Below, in pieces: positions 7,818 through 17,609 of a DNA stretch of 64,000 nt (its first letter is position 1; every line of letters starts with the position of its first letter). The stretch is from an uncultured Aliiroseovarius sp. (lineage in GTDB: Bacteria > Pseudomonadota > Alphaproteobacteria > Rhodobacterales > Rhodobacteraceae). The translations under genes were made by a program, and so were the position numbers. The stretch lies in the NCBI RefSeq assembly GCF_947497285.1, contig NZ_CANMFT010000001.1, forward strand, positions 558,001 to 622,000, read 5' to 3'. The notes under the pieces are model-generated. The model saw only the letters and a list, made by a program, of their open reading frames with translations. It was not told the DNA's origin and ran no database searches.

Positions 7818-9755
7818 ATGTTCACGAAAATCCTGATTGCCAACCGGGGCGAAATTGCCTGCCGCGTGATCGACACCGCCCGCAAGCTGGGTGTGACCAC
7901 GGTGGCGGTTTATTCCGACGCCGACGCGGCCGCGCGCCATGTGAAAATGGCGGACGAAGCCGTGCATATCGGCCCGTCGCAACCCGCGCAGTCTTACCTG
8001 AAGGGTGATGTCATCATTCAGGCAGCACTTGATACCGGCGCGCAGGCGATCCATCCGGGTTATGGGTTTCTGTCGGAAAACCCTGAATTTGTAGATGCGG
8101 TTGAAAAAGCCGGGTTGGTCTTCATCGGTCCGTCGTCAGACGCGATCCGCAAGATGGGGCTGAAAGATGCCGCCAAGAAACTGATGGTTGAGGCTGGTGT
8201 GCCCGTCGTGCCCGGCTATCACGGTGCAGACCAAGACCCCGCGCTGCTGGCGTCAGAGGCTGACAAGATGGGCTATCCCGTGTTGATCAAGGCCGTGGCA
8301 GGCGGTGGTGGCAAGGGGATGCGCCGGGTTGATGATCCCAAGGATTTTGCCGACGCGCTGAAATCTGCGCAGGGCGAAGCCCAGACCGCTTTTGGCAACG
8401 CTGACGTGCTGGTCGAAAAATACATCCTGTCTCCGCGCCACATCGAGGTTCAGGTCTTCGGCGACGGCACCCACGCGGTGCACCTGTTCGAACGCGACTG
8501 CTCGCTGCAACGTCGCCACCAGAAGGTGATCGAAGAAGCGCCAGCGCCGGGCATGACCGAAGAGGTCCGCGAGGCGATGGGGCAGGCGGGCGTGCGCGCA
8601 GCCGAAGCCATCGGCTACAAGGGCGCAGGCACGGTGGAATTCATTGTCGACGGCGCAAACGGTCTGCGCACCGACGGGTTCTGGTTCATGGAAATGAACA
8701 CACGCCTGCAAGTGGAACATCCCGTGACCGAAGCCATCACCGGCGTCGATCTGGTCGAATGGCAATTGCGCGTGGCCTCAGGCGAGGGGCTGCCCAAGCA
8801 GCAGGACGAACTGAGCATCAACGGCCATTCTTTCGAAGCGCGGCTCTATGCCGAGGACGTGCCGAAGGGTTTCCTGCCCGCCACCGGCACGCTGACCCAT
8901 CTGAAATTCCCCGAAGGCGCGCGGGCCGATACTGGCGTGCGGGCGGGCGACACGATCAGCCCGTTCTATGACCCGATGATCGCCAAGATCACCGTGCATG
9001 CAGGATCACGTGCGGCGGCTCTGCGGCAATTGTCGTCGGCGCTGACCCATACCGAGGTGGCGGGTTCCGTCACGAACCTCGCCTTTCTCGGGGCGTTGAC
9101 CCGACACGAGGGCTTTGCGGCAGGCGATGTGGATACCGGACTGATCGAACGCGATCTAGAGGCGCTGACCGCCGACCCCGGCCCAAGCATGGCTGATGTG
9201 GGGGCAGCCGCGCTGTGTGCACTGGATTTGCTAAAGCGCGAAGGGTCGGGCTTTACGCTCTGGGGTGGATTGAACCACTTTGTGACACTGACCCATGCCG
9301 AAGATACATATGAGGTTGTTGTGACCTCTTATGGTGCTGACCGTCATGTGATCACCGTTGGGGAAGACAGCATCGAGGCCACGTGCCTCAATGGCCAATG
9401 GAAGATGGGCGGCGACCGCGGGCCGCGCGTCGCAATGGCGGGCAATGTCGTGACCGTCTTTGCGCAATCCGGGCTGGAATTCCACATCGTTGATCCGTTG
9501 GACCAAGACGCGGGCGCGGGTGCAGGGGCCGGTGTGGTCGAAGCACCGATGCCGGGTCTTGTGAAAGCCGTCTTTGCCAAAGCAGGGCAGGTGGTCAAGC
9601 AAGGCGACCGGTTGGCCATTCTGGAAGCCATGAAAATGGAACACAGCCTGACCGCCGCGCGCGATGGTGTCGTGGCCGAGGTGCTGGTTGCCGATGGCGA
9701 TCAGGTCGAAGCGGGCGCGCCGCTTGTGCGTCTTGAGGAAGAAGAGGAAAGTTGA
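7818..9755 (+). CDS. mccA: Methylcrotonyl-CoA carboxylase, biotin carboxylase / BCCP (alpha) subunit
   Basis: Carboxylates its own biotin with ATP and bicarbonate. Of its 645 residues, the first roughly 450 are biotin carboxylase (LIANRGEIACRVI at the start, ATP-grasp loop AVAGGGGKGMRRV, and FMEMNTRLQVEHPVTE). A linker follows, then a C-terminal biotinyl domain with EAMKMEHSL, the biotin-accepting lysine being about residue 606. ATG 7818 is chosen because AAGGAGG lies 7 bases upstream. The biotin ligase BirA encoded at 31.5 kb would modify it. Confidence 0.95.
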   Translation: MFTKILIANRGEIACRVIDTARKLGVTTVAVYSDADAAARHVKMADEAVHIGPSQPAQSYLKGDVIIQAALDTGAQAIHPGYGFLSENPEFVDAVEKAGLVFIGPSSDAIRKMGLKDAAKKLMVEAGVPVVPGYHGADQDPALLASEADKMGYPVLIKAVAGGGGKGMRRVDDPKDFADALKSAQGEAQTAFGNADVLVEKYILSPRHIEVQVFGDGTHAVHLFERDCSLQRRHQKVIEEAPAPGMTEEVREAMGQAGVRAAEAIGYKGAGTVEFIVDGANGLRTDGFWFMEMNTRLQVEHPVTEAITGVDLVEWQLRVASGEGLPKQQDELSINGHSFEARLYAEDVPKGFLPATGTLTHLKFPEGARADTGVRAGDTISPFYDPMIAKITVHAGSRAAALRQLSSALTHTEVAGSVTNLAFLGALTRHEGFAAGDVDTGLIERDLEALTADPGPSMADVGAAALCALDLLKREGSGFTLWGGLNHFVTLTHAEDTYEVVVTSYGADRHVITVGEDSIEATCLNGQWKMGGDRGPRVAMAGNVVTVFAQSGLEFHIVDPLDQDAGAGAGAGVVEAPMPGLVKAVFAKAGQVVKQGDRLAILEAMKMEHSLTAARDGVVAEVLVADGDQVEAGAPLVRLEEEEES

Positions 9756-10432
9756 TGACCTTCCGCCTGCATCACGTGCAATATGCCCGCTCGATCCGGG
9801 TGCTGTGGCTGATCGAAGAGATCGGACTGGAGGATAAGCTGGGCCGCACGCTTGAGGTGGTGGAGTATCAGATCGGCTCGAAACAGATGTATGAGGGCGA
9901 ATTGCCCAAAGTCTCGACCGCGTCGCGGGTGCCTGCCTTGGAGATTGGTAATAAACGGATCAGCGAAAGCGGCGCCATCGTTCAGTATTTGATCGAGGAG
10001 TTTGCCCCCGAACTGGGTGTCGATCCCGGCGGGGCAGAACGGACGGATTACCTGCAATGGATTCACTACTCCGAGACCATGGCCAGCTTGGTCGAGCAGT
10101 TGAACCTGCAAATGGTATTCCTGCGCCCGCCTGCCAAACCCAGCCCCATCGTGATCAAGCTGAACGTGGCGCGGTTGCGGCACACGTTGGTGGGGCTTGA
10201 AGCGCGGCTGGAAGGTCGCGACTGGCTGCTGGACAAGGGGTTCTCGGGCGCGGACATCATGTTGGCCTTCAACCTGTTCGCCGTGCCTTACTATGTGAAA
10301 CTGGACGAATTCCCGAACATTCTGGCCTACAAGGCGCGGGTCGAGGCGATGCCGTCCTATCAGCGGGTGATCGAGCGCGAAGGCGAGCAGCGGTTCTATC
10401 ACCAGGATTTCTATCCGGTTCCAGAGGAGTAA
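9755..10432 (+). CDS. Glutathione S-transferase family protein
   Basis: Cytoplasmic GST-like protein of 225 residues. The N-terminal thioredoxin fold starts HHVQYARSIRVLWLIEEIGL and contains the glutathione-site SRVPALEIG with the cis-proline and ISESGAIVQYL with the SNAIL-like Glu-Ser pair. The C-terminal helical domain contains GFSGADIMLAFNL. The start ATG overlaps the mccA stop by one base. The substrate is unknown; in this operon it might detoxify reactive enoyl-CoA intermediates, but that is speculation. Confidence 0.85.
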   Translation: MTFRLHHVQYARSIRVLWLIEEIGLEDKLGRTLEVVEYQIGSKQMYEGELPKVSTASRVPALEIGNKRISESGAIVQYLIEEFAPELGVDPGGAERTDYLQWIHYSETMASLVEQLNLQMVFLRPPAKPSPIVIKLNVARLRHTLVGLEARLEGRDWLLDKGFSGADIMLAFNLFAVPYYVKLDEFPNILAYKARVEAMPSYQRVIEREGEQRFYHQDFYPVPEE

Positions 10433-10437
10433 CCCCG

Positions 10438-11292
10438 ATGGATTATGTCGAAATATTCGAGGTCGGCCCGCGCGACGGGCTGCAAAACGAGAAACGCCAG
10501 ATCCCGACCGAGGACAAGATCGCGCTGGTTGATCTTCTGTCCGGTGCGGGTTTCAAACGGATCGAGGTCGCGAGCTTCGTCAGCCCCAAATGGGTGCCGC
10601 AAATGGCGGACAGTGCCGAAGTGCTGGCAGGGATCACGCGGGCCAAGGATGTGTCCTATGCGGCGCTGACCCCGAACCTGCGCGGGTTCGAAGGCGCGCT
10701 GGCGGCCAAGGCGGACGAGATCGCGATATTCGGCTCGGCGTCTGAGGGGTTCTCCAAGGCCAATATCAACTGCACTATCGCCGAAAGCCTTGAACGCTTT
10801 CAGCCCGTGGCGGATGCGGCGCGCGCGGCGGGGATCATGATGCGGGGCTATATCTCGTGCGTGACCGACTGCCCGTTCGACGGGCCGACCCCGCCCGACA
10901 AGGTGGCGTGGGTGGCCGATCAGCTGATCGCCATGGGGTGTTATGAAATCTCGCTGGGCGACACGATCGGGCAGGCGACACCCGCAAGCATCGACGCGAT
11001 GCTGGATGCGGTGCTGAGCGTGGCGGGTCCAGATATGTTCGCGGGCCATTACCACGACACGGCGGGCCGGGCTTGCGACAATATCGAGGCGTCGTTGAAA
11101 AAGGGTCTGCGCGTGTTTGACGCTGCGGTGGGTGGCCTTGGCGGTTGCCCCTATGCCCCGGGAGCTCAAGGTAACGTGGCGACCGAGGCGGTGCATGACC
11201 GCGTCACGGCGCTGGGCTATTCGACCGGGTTGGACCGGGACATTCTTGAAAAGGCTGCCCAGATGGCGCGGCAAATGCGGGCAGGGGACTGA
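10438..11292 (+). CDS. mvaB: Hydroxymethylglutaryl-CoA lyase
   Basis: Cleaves HMG-CoA to acetoacetate and acetyl-CoA, the last step of leucine degradation. The 284-residue TIM-barrel protein shows the DRE-TIM opening EVGPRDGLQNE, the barrel motif SLGDTIGQATPASID, the metal ligands in GHYHDT, and the active-site cysteine loop VGGLGGCPYAPGAQGN. All catalytic elements of HMG-CoA lyase are present. It follows the GST gene by 5 bases and precedes the hydratase by 2. Confidence 0.95.
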   Translation: MDYVEIFEVGPRDGLQNEKRQIPTEDKIALVDLLSGAGFKRIEVASFVSPKWVPQMADSAEVLAGITRAKDVSYAALTPNLRGFEGALAAKADEIAIFGSASEGFSKANINCTIAESLERFQPVADAARAAGIMMRGYISCVTDCPFDGPTPPDKVAWVADQLIAMGCYEISLGDTIGQATPASIDAMLDAVLSVAGPDMFAGHYHDTAGRACDNIEASLKKGLRVFDAAVGGLGGCPYAPGAQGNVATEAVHDRVTALGYSTGLDRDILEKAAQMARQMRAGD

Positions 11293-11294
11293 TC

Positions 11295-12077
11295 ATGGCT
11301 TACGAAACGATTTCCATAAGCGCTGACGAGCGTGGCGTGGCGACATTGCTTCTGGACCGTGCGGACAAGCACAATGCGCTCAGCGCCAAGATGATCGAGG
11401 AACTGACTGACGCCGCCCACGCGCTGGGCGCTGATGACGCGGTGCGCGTGGTGATCCTGACCGGCGCGGGCAAAAGTTTTTGCGCGGGCGGGGATCTGCG
11501 CTGGATGCAAGACCAGATGGCAGCCGACCCGGAAACACGGGGGATCGAGGCCAAGAAGCTCGCTATGATGCTGAACGCGCTTAATGAAATGCCAAAACCT
11601 CTGATTGCCAAGGTGCAGGGGCAGGCGTTTGGTGGTGGGGTTGGCATGGCGTCGGTGTCCGATGTCTCCATCGGTGTGACCGGCGCAAAATTCGGTCTGA
11701 CCGAAACGCGGCTGGGCCTAATCCCGGCCACCATCGGTCCCTATGTGCTGGCCCGTCTGGGCGAGGCGATGGCGCGCCGCGTGTTCATGTCGGCGCGTAT
11801 TTTTAATGCCGAGGAAGCGGTCACGCTGGGCCTTCTGGCGAAAGCCGTCGCGCCCGAGGAGCTGGACGCGGCGGTCGAGGCAGAGGTGAAACCCTACCTG
11901 TCCGTTGCCCCCGGTGCAGTTGCCGAAGCCAAAGCGCTGACACGCAGACTTGGCCCCCCCATCACCGAGGCGATCATTGACGAAACCATCGCGGGTCTGG
12001 TTGCACGTTGGGAAAGCGCCGAAGCGCAAGAAGGCATTGCCGCGTTCTTTGACAAGCGCAAGCCAAGCTGGGCGTGA
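11295..12077 (+). CDS. liuC: Enoyl-CoA hydratase, probable 3-methylglutaconyl-CoA hydratase
   Basis: Crotonase-fold enzyme of 260 residues. It has the oxyanion-hole stretches LTGAGKSFCAGGDL and QGQAFGGGVGMASVSDVSIG and the catalytic-Glu region FGLTETRLGLIP. In this operon it supplies the otherwise missing step, hydration of 3-methylglutaconyl-CoA to HMG-CoA, between MCC and HMG-CoA lyase. Family members are catalytically varied, so the substrate rests on context. Confidence 0.85.
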   Translation: MAYETISISADERGVATLLLDRADKHNALSAKMIEELTDAAHALGADDAVRVVILTGAGKSFCAGGDLRWMQDQMAADPETRGIEAKKLAMMLNALNEMPKPLIAKVQGQAFGGGVGMASVSDVSIGVTGAKFGLTETRLGLIPATIGPYVLARLGEAMARRVFMSARIFNAEEAVTLGLLAKAVAPEELDAAVEAEVKPYLSVAPGAVAEAKALTRRLGPPITEAIIDETIAGLVARWESAEAQEGIAAFFDKRKPSWA

Positions 12078-12099
12078 TGCTTGACCTGACTGAGAGCTA

Positions 12100-12465
12100 A
12101 TGATCTGGGCCGGATACATCTATGTCGCGTTGATCGCCATCGTTATGCTGTTTCAGGCGTGCATGGCGGCAGGTGCACCATGGGGCCACTTGGCGAATGG
12201 CGGCAGGTGGCCGGGACAGTTGCCAGTGCCGATGCGGTTCGCGGCGGTGGGGCAGGGAGCAATACTTGGCTTGATGGGCTGGGCGATGGCAGCGCGGGCA
12301 GGAATTGTTGGCACGCTTCCTGTTTGGACCTTCTGGGCGGCGCTGGGGGTGACTGTCATGACATGTGTCGCAAACCTTGCCACCCCGTCGCGACCCGAGC
12401 GGCGGATCTGGGGGCCGGTGACCGTTCTTCTGGTCCTGTGCGGGCTGCGACTTGCCTGGGGTTAG
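12100..12465 (+). CDS. Small integral membrane protein of unknown function
   Basis: A 121-residue protein with about four hydrophobic helices (roughly residues 4-25, 45-65, 72-93 and 103-120) and the loop GAPWGHLANGGRWPGQLP after the first. No catalytic motif is seen. It starts 22 bases after the hydratase and ends the leucine cluster before the nuo promoter region. I do not recognise the family; a small inner-membrane protein is all the sequence supports. Confidence 0.6.
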   Translation: MIWAGYIYVALIAIVMLFQACMAAGAPWGHLANGGRWPGQLPVPMRFAAVGQGAILGLMGWAMAARAGIVGTLPVWTFWAALGVTVMTCVANLATPSRPERRIWGPVTVLLVLCGLRLAWG

Positions 12466-12765
12466 CCCTGCGGGATTTCAAGCAGGTGAGTCTCTTTTCC
12501 CAAGCCGGTTTTGCCGGCCATTTGCTGCGCGACGGCAAAACATGATGGTTTTTTGGTTAACAGGTGACGAATTTCTGCACACGCAAAATGCTTAACCTGT
12601 GGCTAAAACCCTTGCAAACAACGGTATACTGAGAGGTCAGCCCTTGGTTTTGCGCTCGCATTCACAAACTCGAATGCGATATGCACTCGGTTGACCCTGC
12701 GAACCCGCAAAGGTAAACCGCTGATAGCTAGCGACAGGCGGGTAAACCGTTCAAAGGAGCCACAC
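12466..12765 (+). promoter_or_regulatory. nuo operon upstream region with candidate promoter and repeats
   Basis: This 300-base stretch holds no convincing gene. A good -10 element TATACT lies at 12625-12630 but lacks a strong -35. Two exact direct copies of GGTAAACCG lie at 12712-12720 and 12741-12749 (29 bases apart). The sequences ACAGGT (12560-12565) and ACCTGT (12595-12600) form a distant inverted pair, each preceded by TTA or TTA-A. The nuoA Shine-Dalgarno AAGGAG is at 12754-12759. Control of the whole nuo operon probably lies here. Confidence 0.45.
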
Positions 12766-13131
12766 GTGGAAGACCTTCTCAGAGAATATCTCCCCATTAT
12801 CATTTTCCTTGGATTAGCCATTGTTATCGGACTTGTTCTGATCCTTGCAGCCGTTGTGCTGGCAGTGCGCAATCCTGATCCCGAAAAACTCAGCGCTTAC
12901 GAATGCGGGTTCAACGCCTTTGACGACGCGCGGATGAAGTTCGATGTCCGGTTTTATCTGGTGGCGATCCTGTTCATCATTTTTGACCTCGAGATCGCAT
13001 TCCTGTTCCCCTGGGCCGTGGCCTTCAAGGATGTTGGCATGGTCGGGTTCTGGTCGATGATGGTGTTCCTGGCTGTTCTGACAATCGGCTTTGCCTATGA
13101 GTGGAAAAAAGGGGCGCTCGAATGGGAGTGA
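12766..13131 (+). CDS. nuoA: NADH-quinone oxidoreductase subunit A
   Basis: Small membrane subunit of complex I, 121 residues, with three transmembrane helices. The conserved loop [25 protein letters not shown] carries the cysteine typical of ND3/NuoA, followed by [15 protein letters not shown]. The start is GTG at 12766: AAGGAG ends 6 bases upstream and the resulting length is standard. First gene of the nuo operon; its end overlaps nuoB. Confidence 0.97.
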   Translation: MEDLLREYLPIIIFLGLAIVIGLVLILAAVVLAVRNPDPEKLSAYECGFNAFDDARMKFDVRFYLVAILFIIFDLEIAFLFPWAVAFKDVGMVGFWSMMVFLAVLTIGFAYEWKKGALEWE

Positions 13132-13655
13132 TGACTGGAGCCAACACGGCACAAGGCGACCGCGAACACGGCACGCGCCTGATGAACGAGCAATTGGCCG
13201 ACAAGGGCTTTTTGCTGACCACCACCGACGACATCATCAACTGGGCGCGCACCGGGTCGCTGCACTGGATGACCTTTGGTCTGGCCTGCTGTGCTGTTGA
13301 AATGATGCACGCCTCGATGCCGCGCTATGATCTAGAGCGTTATGGCATTGCGCCGCGCGCTTCGCCACGCCAGTCGGACGTGATGATCGTGGCTGGCACG
13401 TTGACCAACAAGATGGCTCCGGCACTGCGCAAGGTCTACGACCAGATGCCCGATCCGCGTTACGTGATCTCGATGGGATCGTGCGCGAATGGCGGTGGCT
13501 ATTACCACTATTCCTATTCCGTCGTGCGCGGTTGTGACCGGATCGTTCCCGTGGACATCTATGTCCCCGGCTGCCCGCCGACCGCCGAAGCACTGGTCTA
13601 CGGTATCCTGCAACTGCAACGCAAAATTCGCCGCACCGGCACGATTGTGAGGTAA
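13122..13655 (+). CDS. nuoB: NADH-quinone oxidoreductase subunit B (N2 cluster)
   Basis: Peripheral-arm subunit of 177 residues carrying the terminal iron-sulfur cluster N2 that passes electrons to quinone. The ligands are visible: the tandem cysteines in [10 protein letters not shown], the cysteine in [13 protein letters not shown], and [12 protein letters not shown]. The start at 13122 ([10 protein letters not shown]) overlaps nuoA by 10 bases. It has a usable purine-rich stretch upstream, whereas an ATG at 13131 would sit only three bases after GGAG. Confidence 0.97.
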   Translation: MGVMTGANTAQGDREHGTRLMNEQLADKGFLLTTTDDIINWARTGSLHWMTFGLACCAVEMMHASMPRYDLERYGIAPRASPRQSDVMIVAGTLTNKMAPALRKVYDQMPDPRYVISMGSCANGGGYYHYSYSVVRGCDRIVPVDIYVPGCPPTAEALVYGILQLQRKIRRTGTIVR

Positions 13656-13658
13656 GCA

Positions 13659-14270
13659 ATGAGCGACGCCCTGAACGAACTAGGCGGTCTGCTGGAAGCA
13701 AAACGCCCCGACTGTGTGCTGAGCTGGGACATCGCCTTTGGCGAGTTGACCGTCAATGTGCCGCTGTCGGCCATTCCGGCCTTCATCGAGTTTCTGAAAG
13801 CTGACAGGGCGTGCATGTTCTCGACGCTGGTGGATATCACTGCGGTGGATTACCCATCGCGCGAACAACGTTTCGACTTGGTTTACCACTTCCTGTCGAT
13901 GTACACGAACCAGCGCATCCGCGTGAAGGTTGCTGTGCGCGAAGATGATATGGTGCCGTCGATCACTGACGTTCACCCCTCGGCCGGCTGGTTTGAACGC
14001 GAAGTGTTCGACATGTTCGGCATCCTGTTTTCGGGCCACCCCGACCTGCGTCGCATCCTGACCGATTATGGGTTTAAGGGTCACCCGCTGCGCAAGGATT
14101 TCCCCACCACGGGTTACACCGAAGTGCGCTATGACGAAGTTGAAAAGCGCGTGGTTTACGAACCCGTGTCGCTGACCCAGGAATATCGCCAGTTCGACTT
14201 CATGTCGCCGTGGGAAGGGGCCAACTACATCCTGCCCGGTGATGAAAAATCTGACGAGGCCAAGGGCTGA
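13659..14270 (+). CDS. nuoC: NADH-quinone oxidoreductase subunit C (30 kDa)
   Basis: Hydrophilic subunit of the connecting arm, 203 residues. The diagnostic motif is ERE(A/V)xDMFG, here [20 protein letters not shown], followed by [19 protein letters not shown]. It is a separate protein here, not fused to NuoD as in E. coli. Three bases separate it from nuoB. A sulfotransferase gene, not nuoD, follows directly. Confidence 0.97.
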   Translation: MSDALNELGGLLEAKRPDCVLSWDIAFGELTVNVPLSAIPAFIEFLKADRACMFSTLVDITAVDYPSREQRFDLVYHFLSMYTNQRIRVKVAVREDDMVPSITDVHPSAGWFEREVFDMFGILFSGHPDLRRILTDYGFKGHPLRKDFPTTGYTEVRYDEVEKRVVYEPVSLTQEYRQFDFMSPWEGANYILPGDEKSDEAKG

Positions 14271-14275
14271 AGCAG

Positions 14276-15118
14276 ATGAGCGGGCAAACCTTCATATTCT
14301 GCCTTGGGGCAACGAAAGCTGGCACAAGCTGGCTGTTCGACTACCTCTATGGTCACCGGGAGTGTCATTTCCCGGCGGTGAAGGAATTGCACTATTTCGA
14401 CGCTTTGGAGCAGGGCAATGGCGCGTGGCACCGCAAAGAAGCCCAAGCGCGGCTTGATCGCGCCCGTGCCGAGAAGCCGACCGCGTGGCAACACCGCCTT
14501 GTCGCTGATCTGGAACGCTGGCTTGCGACTTTTGACGGCAAGACCCGCGATGACGCCGCCTATCTGAACTATGTGCAGGAAGGTGGGGAAAAGGCCCGTG
14601 TGATCGGCGATTTCACCCCCGCTTACGGATTGCTCAAAGAAAAGACGCTGGCGACGATGGCCGCACTGACAGACAAAGTGCGCTTTGTTTACCTGATGCG
14701 CGATCCGGTGGACCGGATCTGGTCGAATATCCGCATGGTCGCGGGGGCCGGGGGCCAGACGGCGCTGGATGCGAAGGTTGACGGTGTGTTGAACGGCACC
14801 GCCGACAATATCCTTGACCGTTCGAATTATCGCCGGACGCTGAACCGGCTGACCCGCGCGATCCCGCGCGAGGCGCTGCATATCGAATTTTATGAACGGC
14901 TTTTCACACCTGCCGCCATCGAACGCTTGTGCGCGTTTCTGGGGATTGTCCCCCAGCCCGCACCGTTTGACCGCATGGTGCACCAAAGCGTGAAAGCCGC
15001 GCTGCCGATGGGCCAACGCGCCCAACTGCAAGCAGCACTGAAACCGCAATACAATTTCGTCGAGAAGTTCATGGGTGAGCTTCCGTCGGAATGGACCCAG
15101 AAGATGGTGAGCGCATGA
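14276..15118 (+). CDS. PAPS-dependent sulfotransferase family protein inserted in the nuo operon
   Basis: Cytosolic-type sulfotransferase fold, 280 residues. The 5'-phosphosulfate loop is [14 protein letters not shown] near the N-terminus, and the 3'-phosphate site is [16 protein letters not shown] around residues 140-155. No signal peptide is seen. The acceptor is unknown: a carbohydrate, lipid or protein. The gene starts 5 bases after nuoC and its stop overlaps the nuoD start as ATGA, so it is translated as part of the nuo operon. It plays no known role in complex I. Confidence 0.8.
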   Translation: MSGQTFIFCLGATKAGTSWLFDYLYGHRECHFPAVKELHYFDALEQGNGAWHRKEAQARLDRARAEKPTAWQHRLVADLERWLATFDGKTRDDAAYLNYVQEGGEKARVIGDFTPAYGLLKEKTLATMAALTDKVRFVYLMRDPVDRIWSNIRMVAGAGGQTALDAKVDGVLNGTADNILDRSNYRRTLNRLTRAIPREALHIEFYERLFTPAAIERLCAFLGIVPQPAPFDRMVHQSVKAALPMGQRAQLQAALKPQYNFVEKFMGELPSEWTQKMVSA

Positions 15119-16338
15119 TGGACGGATCCAAGGACTTCGACGACGCCCTGACCGGCGAACAGAAGATCCGCAACTTCAACATCAATTTCGGCCCGCAACA
15201 CCCGGCCGCCCACGGCGTGCTTCGCATGGTGTTGGAACTGGACGGCGAGATTGTCGAACGTGCTGACCCGCATATCGGCCTGCTGCACCGTGGCACCGAA
15301 AAGCTGATGGAAAGCCGCACCTATCTGCAAAACCTGCCCTATTTCGACCGGCTCGACTATGTGGCGCCGATGAACCAGGAACACGCCTGGTGTCTGGCGA
15401 TTGAAAAGCTGACGGGCGTGGAAGTGCCGCGTCGCGGCTCTCTGATCCGGGTTCTGTTTTCGGAAATCGGCCGCATCATGAACCACGTGTTCAACGTGAC
15501 CACGCAGGCGATGGACGTTGGCGCTCTGACGCCGCCGCTGTGGGGGCTTGAGGCGCGTGAAAACCTGATGATCTTTTACGAACGGGCTTGTGGTGCACGC
15601 ATGCACGCGGCCTATTTCCGCCCCGGTGGGGTGCATCAGGATCTTCCGCCTGACCTGATCGACGATATCGAGGCATGGGCCAATGGCTTCCCGCAAGTGC
15701 TGGACGACATCGGCGGTCTGCTGACCGAGAACCGCATCTTCAAACAGCGAAACGTCGATATTGGCGTTGTGACCGAAGAAGACATCCAGAATTACGGCTA
15801 TTCCGGAATTATGGCGCGCGGATCGGGGTTGGCGTGGGACCTGCGTCGCGCTCAGCCTTACGAATGCTACGACGAGTTTGAGTTCCAGGTTCCCGTCGGC
15901 ACCAAGGGCGATTGTTATGACCGTTATCTGGTCCGCTTGGAAGAGATGCGCCAGTCGCTGTCGATCATTCACCAAGCCATTGCCAAGCTGCGCGCGCCCG
16001 AAGGGCAGGGCGACGTGCTGGCGCGTGGTAAACTGACACCGCCGTCGCGTGGCGATATGAAGCGATCAATGGAAAGCCTGATCCACCATTTCAAGCTTTA
16101 CACCGAAGGCTTCAAGGTCCCAGCAGGCGAGGTTTATGCCGCCGTCGAAGCGCCCAAGGGCGAGTTTGGCGTCTATCTTGTGTCGGACGGGTCAAACAAA
16201 CCCTACCGCGCCAAGATCCGCGCGCCCGGATACCTTCACCTGCAGTCAATGAACCATGTGGCCACAGGCCACCAACTGGCCGACGTCGCCGCCATTATCG
16301 GCACCATGGACATCGTGTTTGGGGAGATCGACCGCTAA
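15115..16338 (+). CDS. nuoD: NADH-quinone oxidoreductase subunit D (49 kDa)
   Basis: Forms the quinone-binding pocket with NuoB. The 407-residue protein shows [14 protein letters not shown] at the N-terminus (the His that lines the quinone site), [23 protein letters not shown] and the C-terminal [21 protein letters not shown]. The start is ATG 15115 (ATGATG; the second ATG is also possible), overlapping the sulfotransferase stop by four bases. This suggests its translation depends on that inserted gene. Confidence 0.97.
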   Translation: MMDGSKDFDDALTGEQKIRNFNINFGPQHPAAHGVLRMVLELDGEIVERADPHIGLLHRGTEKLMESRTYLQNLPYFDRLDYVAPMNQEHAWCLAIEKLTGVEVPRRGSLIRVLFSEIGRIMNHVFNVTTQAMDVGALTPPLWGLEARENLMIFYERACGARMHAAYFRPGGVHQDLPPDLIDDIEAWANGFPQVLDDIGGLLTENRIFKQRNVDIGVVTEEDIQNYGYSGIMARGSGLAWDLRRAQPYECYDEFEFQVPVGTKGDCYDRYLVRLEEMRQSLSIIHQAIAKLRAPEGQGDVLARGKLTPPSRGDMKRSMESLIHHFKLYTEGFKVPAGEVYAAVEAPKGEFGVYLVSDGSNKPYRAKIRAPGYLHLQSMNHVATGHQLADVAAIIGTMDIVFGEIDR

Positions 16339-17483
16339 TGCTCCGCCGTTTGCATCATGAACAACCCGAAAGCTTCGCTTTCACGCCCGCCAACCTTGCG
16401 TGGGCCGAAGGGCAGATTTCGAAATACCCCGAAGGACGTCAGGCCTCGGCTGTGATCCCGCTTTTGTGGCGCGCGCAGGAACAGGAAGGCTGGCTGACCA
16501 AGCCTGCGATTGAACATATCGCTGATATGCTGGACATGGCCGATATCCGGGTGCTGGAAGTGGCCTCGTTCTACTTCATGTTCCAGCTACAACCTGTTGG
16601 TTCTGTGGCAAATATCCAGATTTGTGGCACAACGTCCTGCATGATCTGTGGTGCGGAAGATCTGATCGCGGTGTGCCGTGAAAAGATCGCCGACAAGCCG
16701 CATGTCGTGTCTGCCGATGGCAAGTTCAGCTGGGAAGAGGTCGAATGCTTGGGTGCCTGCACCAACGCGCCGATGGCCCAGATCGGTAAGGATTATTACG
16801 AAGATCTGACCGCCGAAACCTTCGCCAAGCTGCTGGATGATCTGGCCGCTGGCAAAGTGCCCGTGCCGGGCCCGCAGAACGGGCGTTATGCGTCCGAACC
16901 TCTGTCGGGTCTGACCAGCCTGAAAGAATATGACAGCGGCAAGACGCAGTATAACGCGAGCGCGCAACTGGCCACCGATCTTGGCGACACGGTCAAACGG
17001 ATCGACGGCACCGAAGTGCCTTTGTTGACGCCGTGGCTGGGCAAGAACGCGACCAGCGGCAAGACGCAGCCACCGAAACCGGCGGCAAGCGCGAAGCCTG
17101 CAAACAAGCAAAAACCAGTGCGCAAAGTGCCCGAGGACGACAGCAAGAAAATTGCCAAACCTCCGGTGAAGCCTGCCGTTGCGCCGGTTGCGGGAACAGA
17201 AACCAAGAAACCGCGCGTCATGAAGACCCCCCGCAAGTCGGGTGCGGATGACCTGAAACTGCTGAAGGGCGTTGGCCCCAAGCTGGAAGGTGTCCTGAAT
17301 GGCCTTGGCTTCTGGCATTTTGATCAGGTTGCCAAATGGGGTGCGGAAGAAATTGCCTGGGTTGACGATCAATTGTCCTTCAAAGGTCGGATTGAGCGTG
17401 ACGGATGGGTAGAGCAAGCCAAGATCCTTGCAGAAGGCGGTGACACCGCGTTCTCACGCAAGGGCAAGAAGGGCAAGGTCTGA
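16338..17483 (+). CDS. nuoE: NADH-quinone oxidoreductase subunit E with C-terminal extension
   Basis: The 24 kDa subunit with 2Fe-2S cluster N1a, electron entry from NADH together with NuoF. Cluster ligands are Cys96, Cys101, Cys137 and Cys141 (CGTTSC and CLGAC). The normal fold ends near residue 200, but the protein has 381 residues. A Lys/Pro/Ala-rich linker (about 240-290) leads to a compact domain (290-381) beginning [14 protein letters not shown], which looks like a helix-hairpin-helix. The same domain is repeated in the next full-size gene. The start overlaps the nuoD stop by one base. Confidence 0.95.
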   Translation: MLRRLHHEQPESFAFTPANLAWAEGQISKYPEGRQASAVIPLLWRAQEQEGWLTKPAIEHIADMLDMADIRVLEVASFYFMFQLQPVGSVANIQICGTTSCMICGAEDLIAVCREKIADKPHVVSADGKFSWEEVECLGACTNAPMAQIGKDYYEDLTAETFAKLLDDLAAGKVPVPGPQNGRYASEPLSGLTSLKEYDSGKTQYNASAQLATDLGDTVKRIDGTEVPLLTPWLGKNATSGKTQPPKPAASAKPANKQKPVRKVPEDDSKKIAKPPVKPAVAPVAGTETKKPRVMKTPRKSGADDLKLLKGVGPKLEGVLNGLGFWHFDQVAKWGAEEIAWVDDQLSFKGRIERDGWVEQAKILAEGGDTAFSRKGKKGKV

Positions 17484-17495
17484 CAGGAACCAGGT

Positions 17496-17609
17496 ATGTT
17501 GACGGGTCGTTTGGAACATAAGCGTAAGAAAAGGCAGAAAAATGCCAACGCATCTGTGCGCCCGACAAATGTGTCCACAATCAACAACAGGGATAGGGAC
17601 AATGAGTAA
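17496..17609 (+). CDS. Candidate 37-residue basic peptide overlapping the next start
   Basis: A short frame, ATG 17496 to TAA 17609, encodes MLTGRLEHKRKKRQKNANAS and then 17 further polar residues. AGGA lies 7 bases upstream of the ATG. The frame runs eight bases past the downstream start at 17602. It could be a coupling leader peptide or chance; coding evidence is only the ribosome site and position. It fills the otherwise empty gap after nuoE. Confidence 0.3.
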   Translation: MLTGRLEHKRKKRQKNANASVRPTNVSTINNRDRDNE

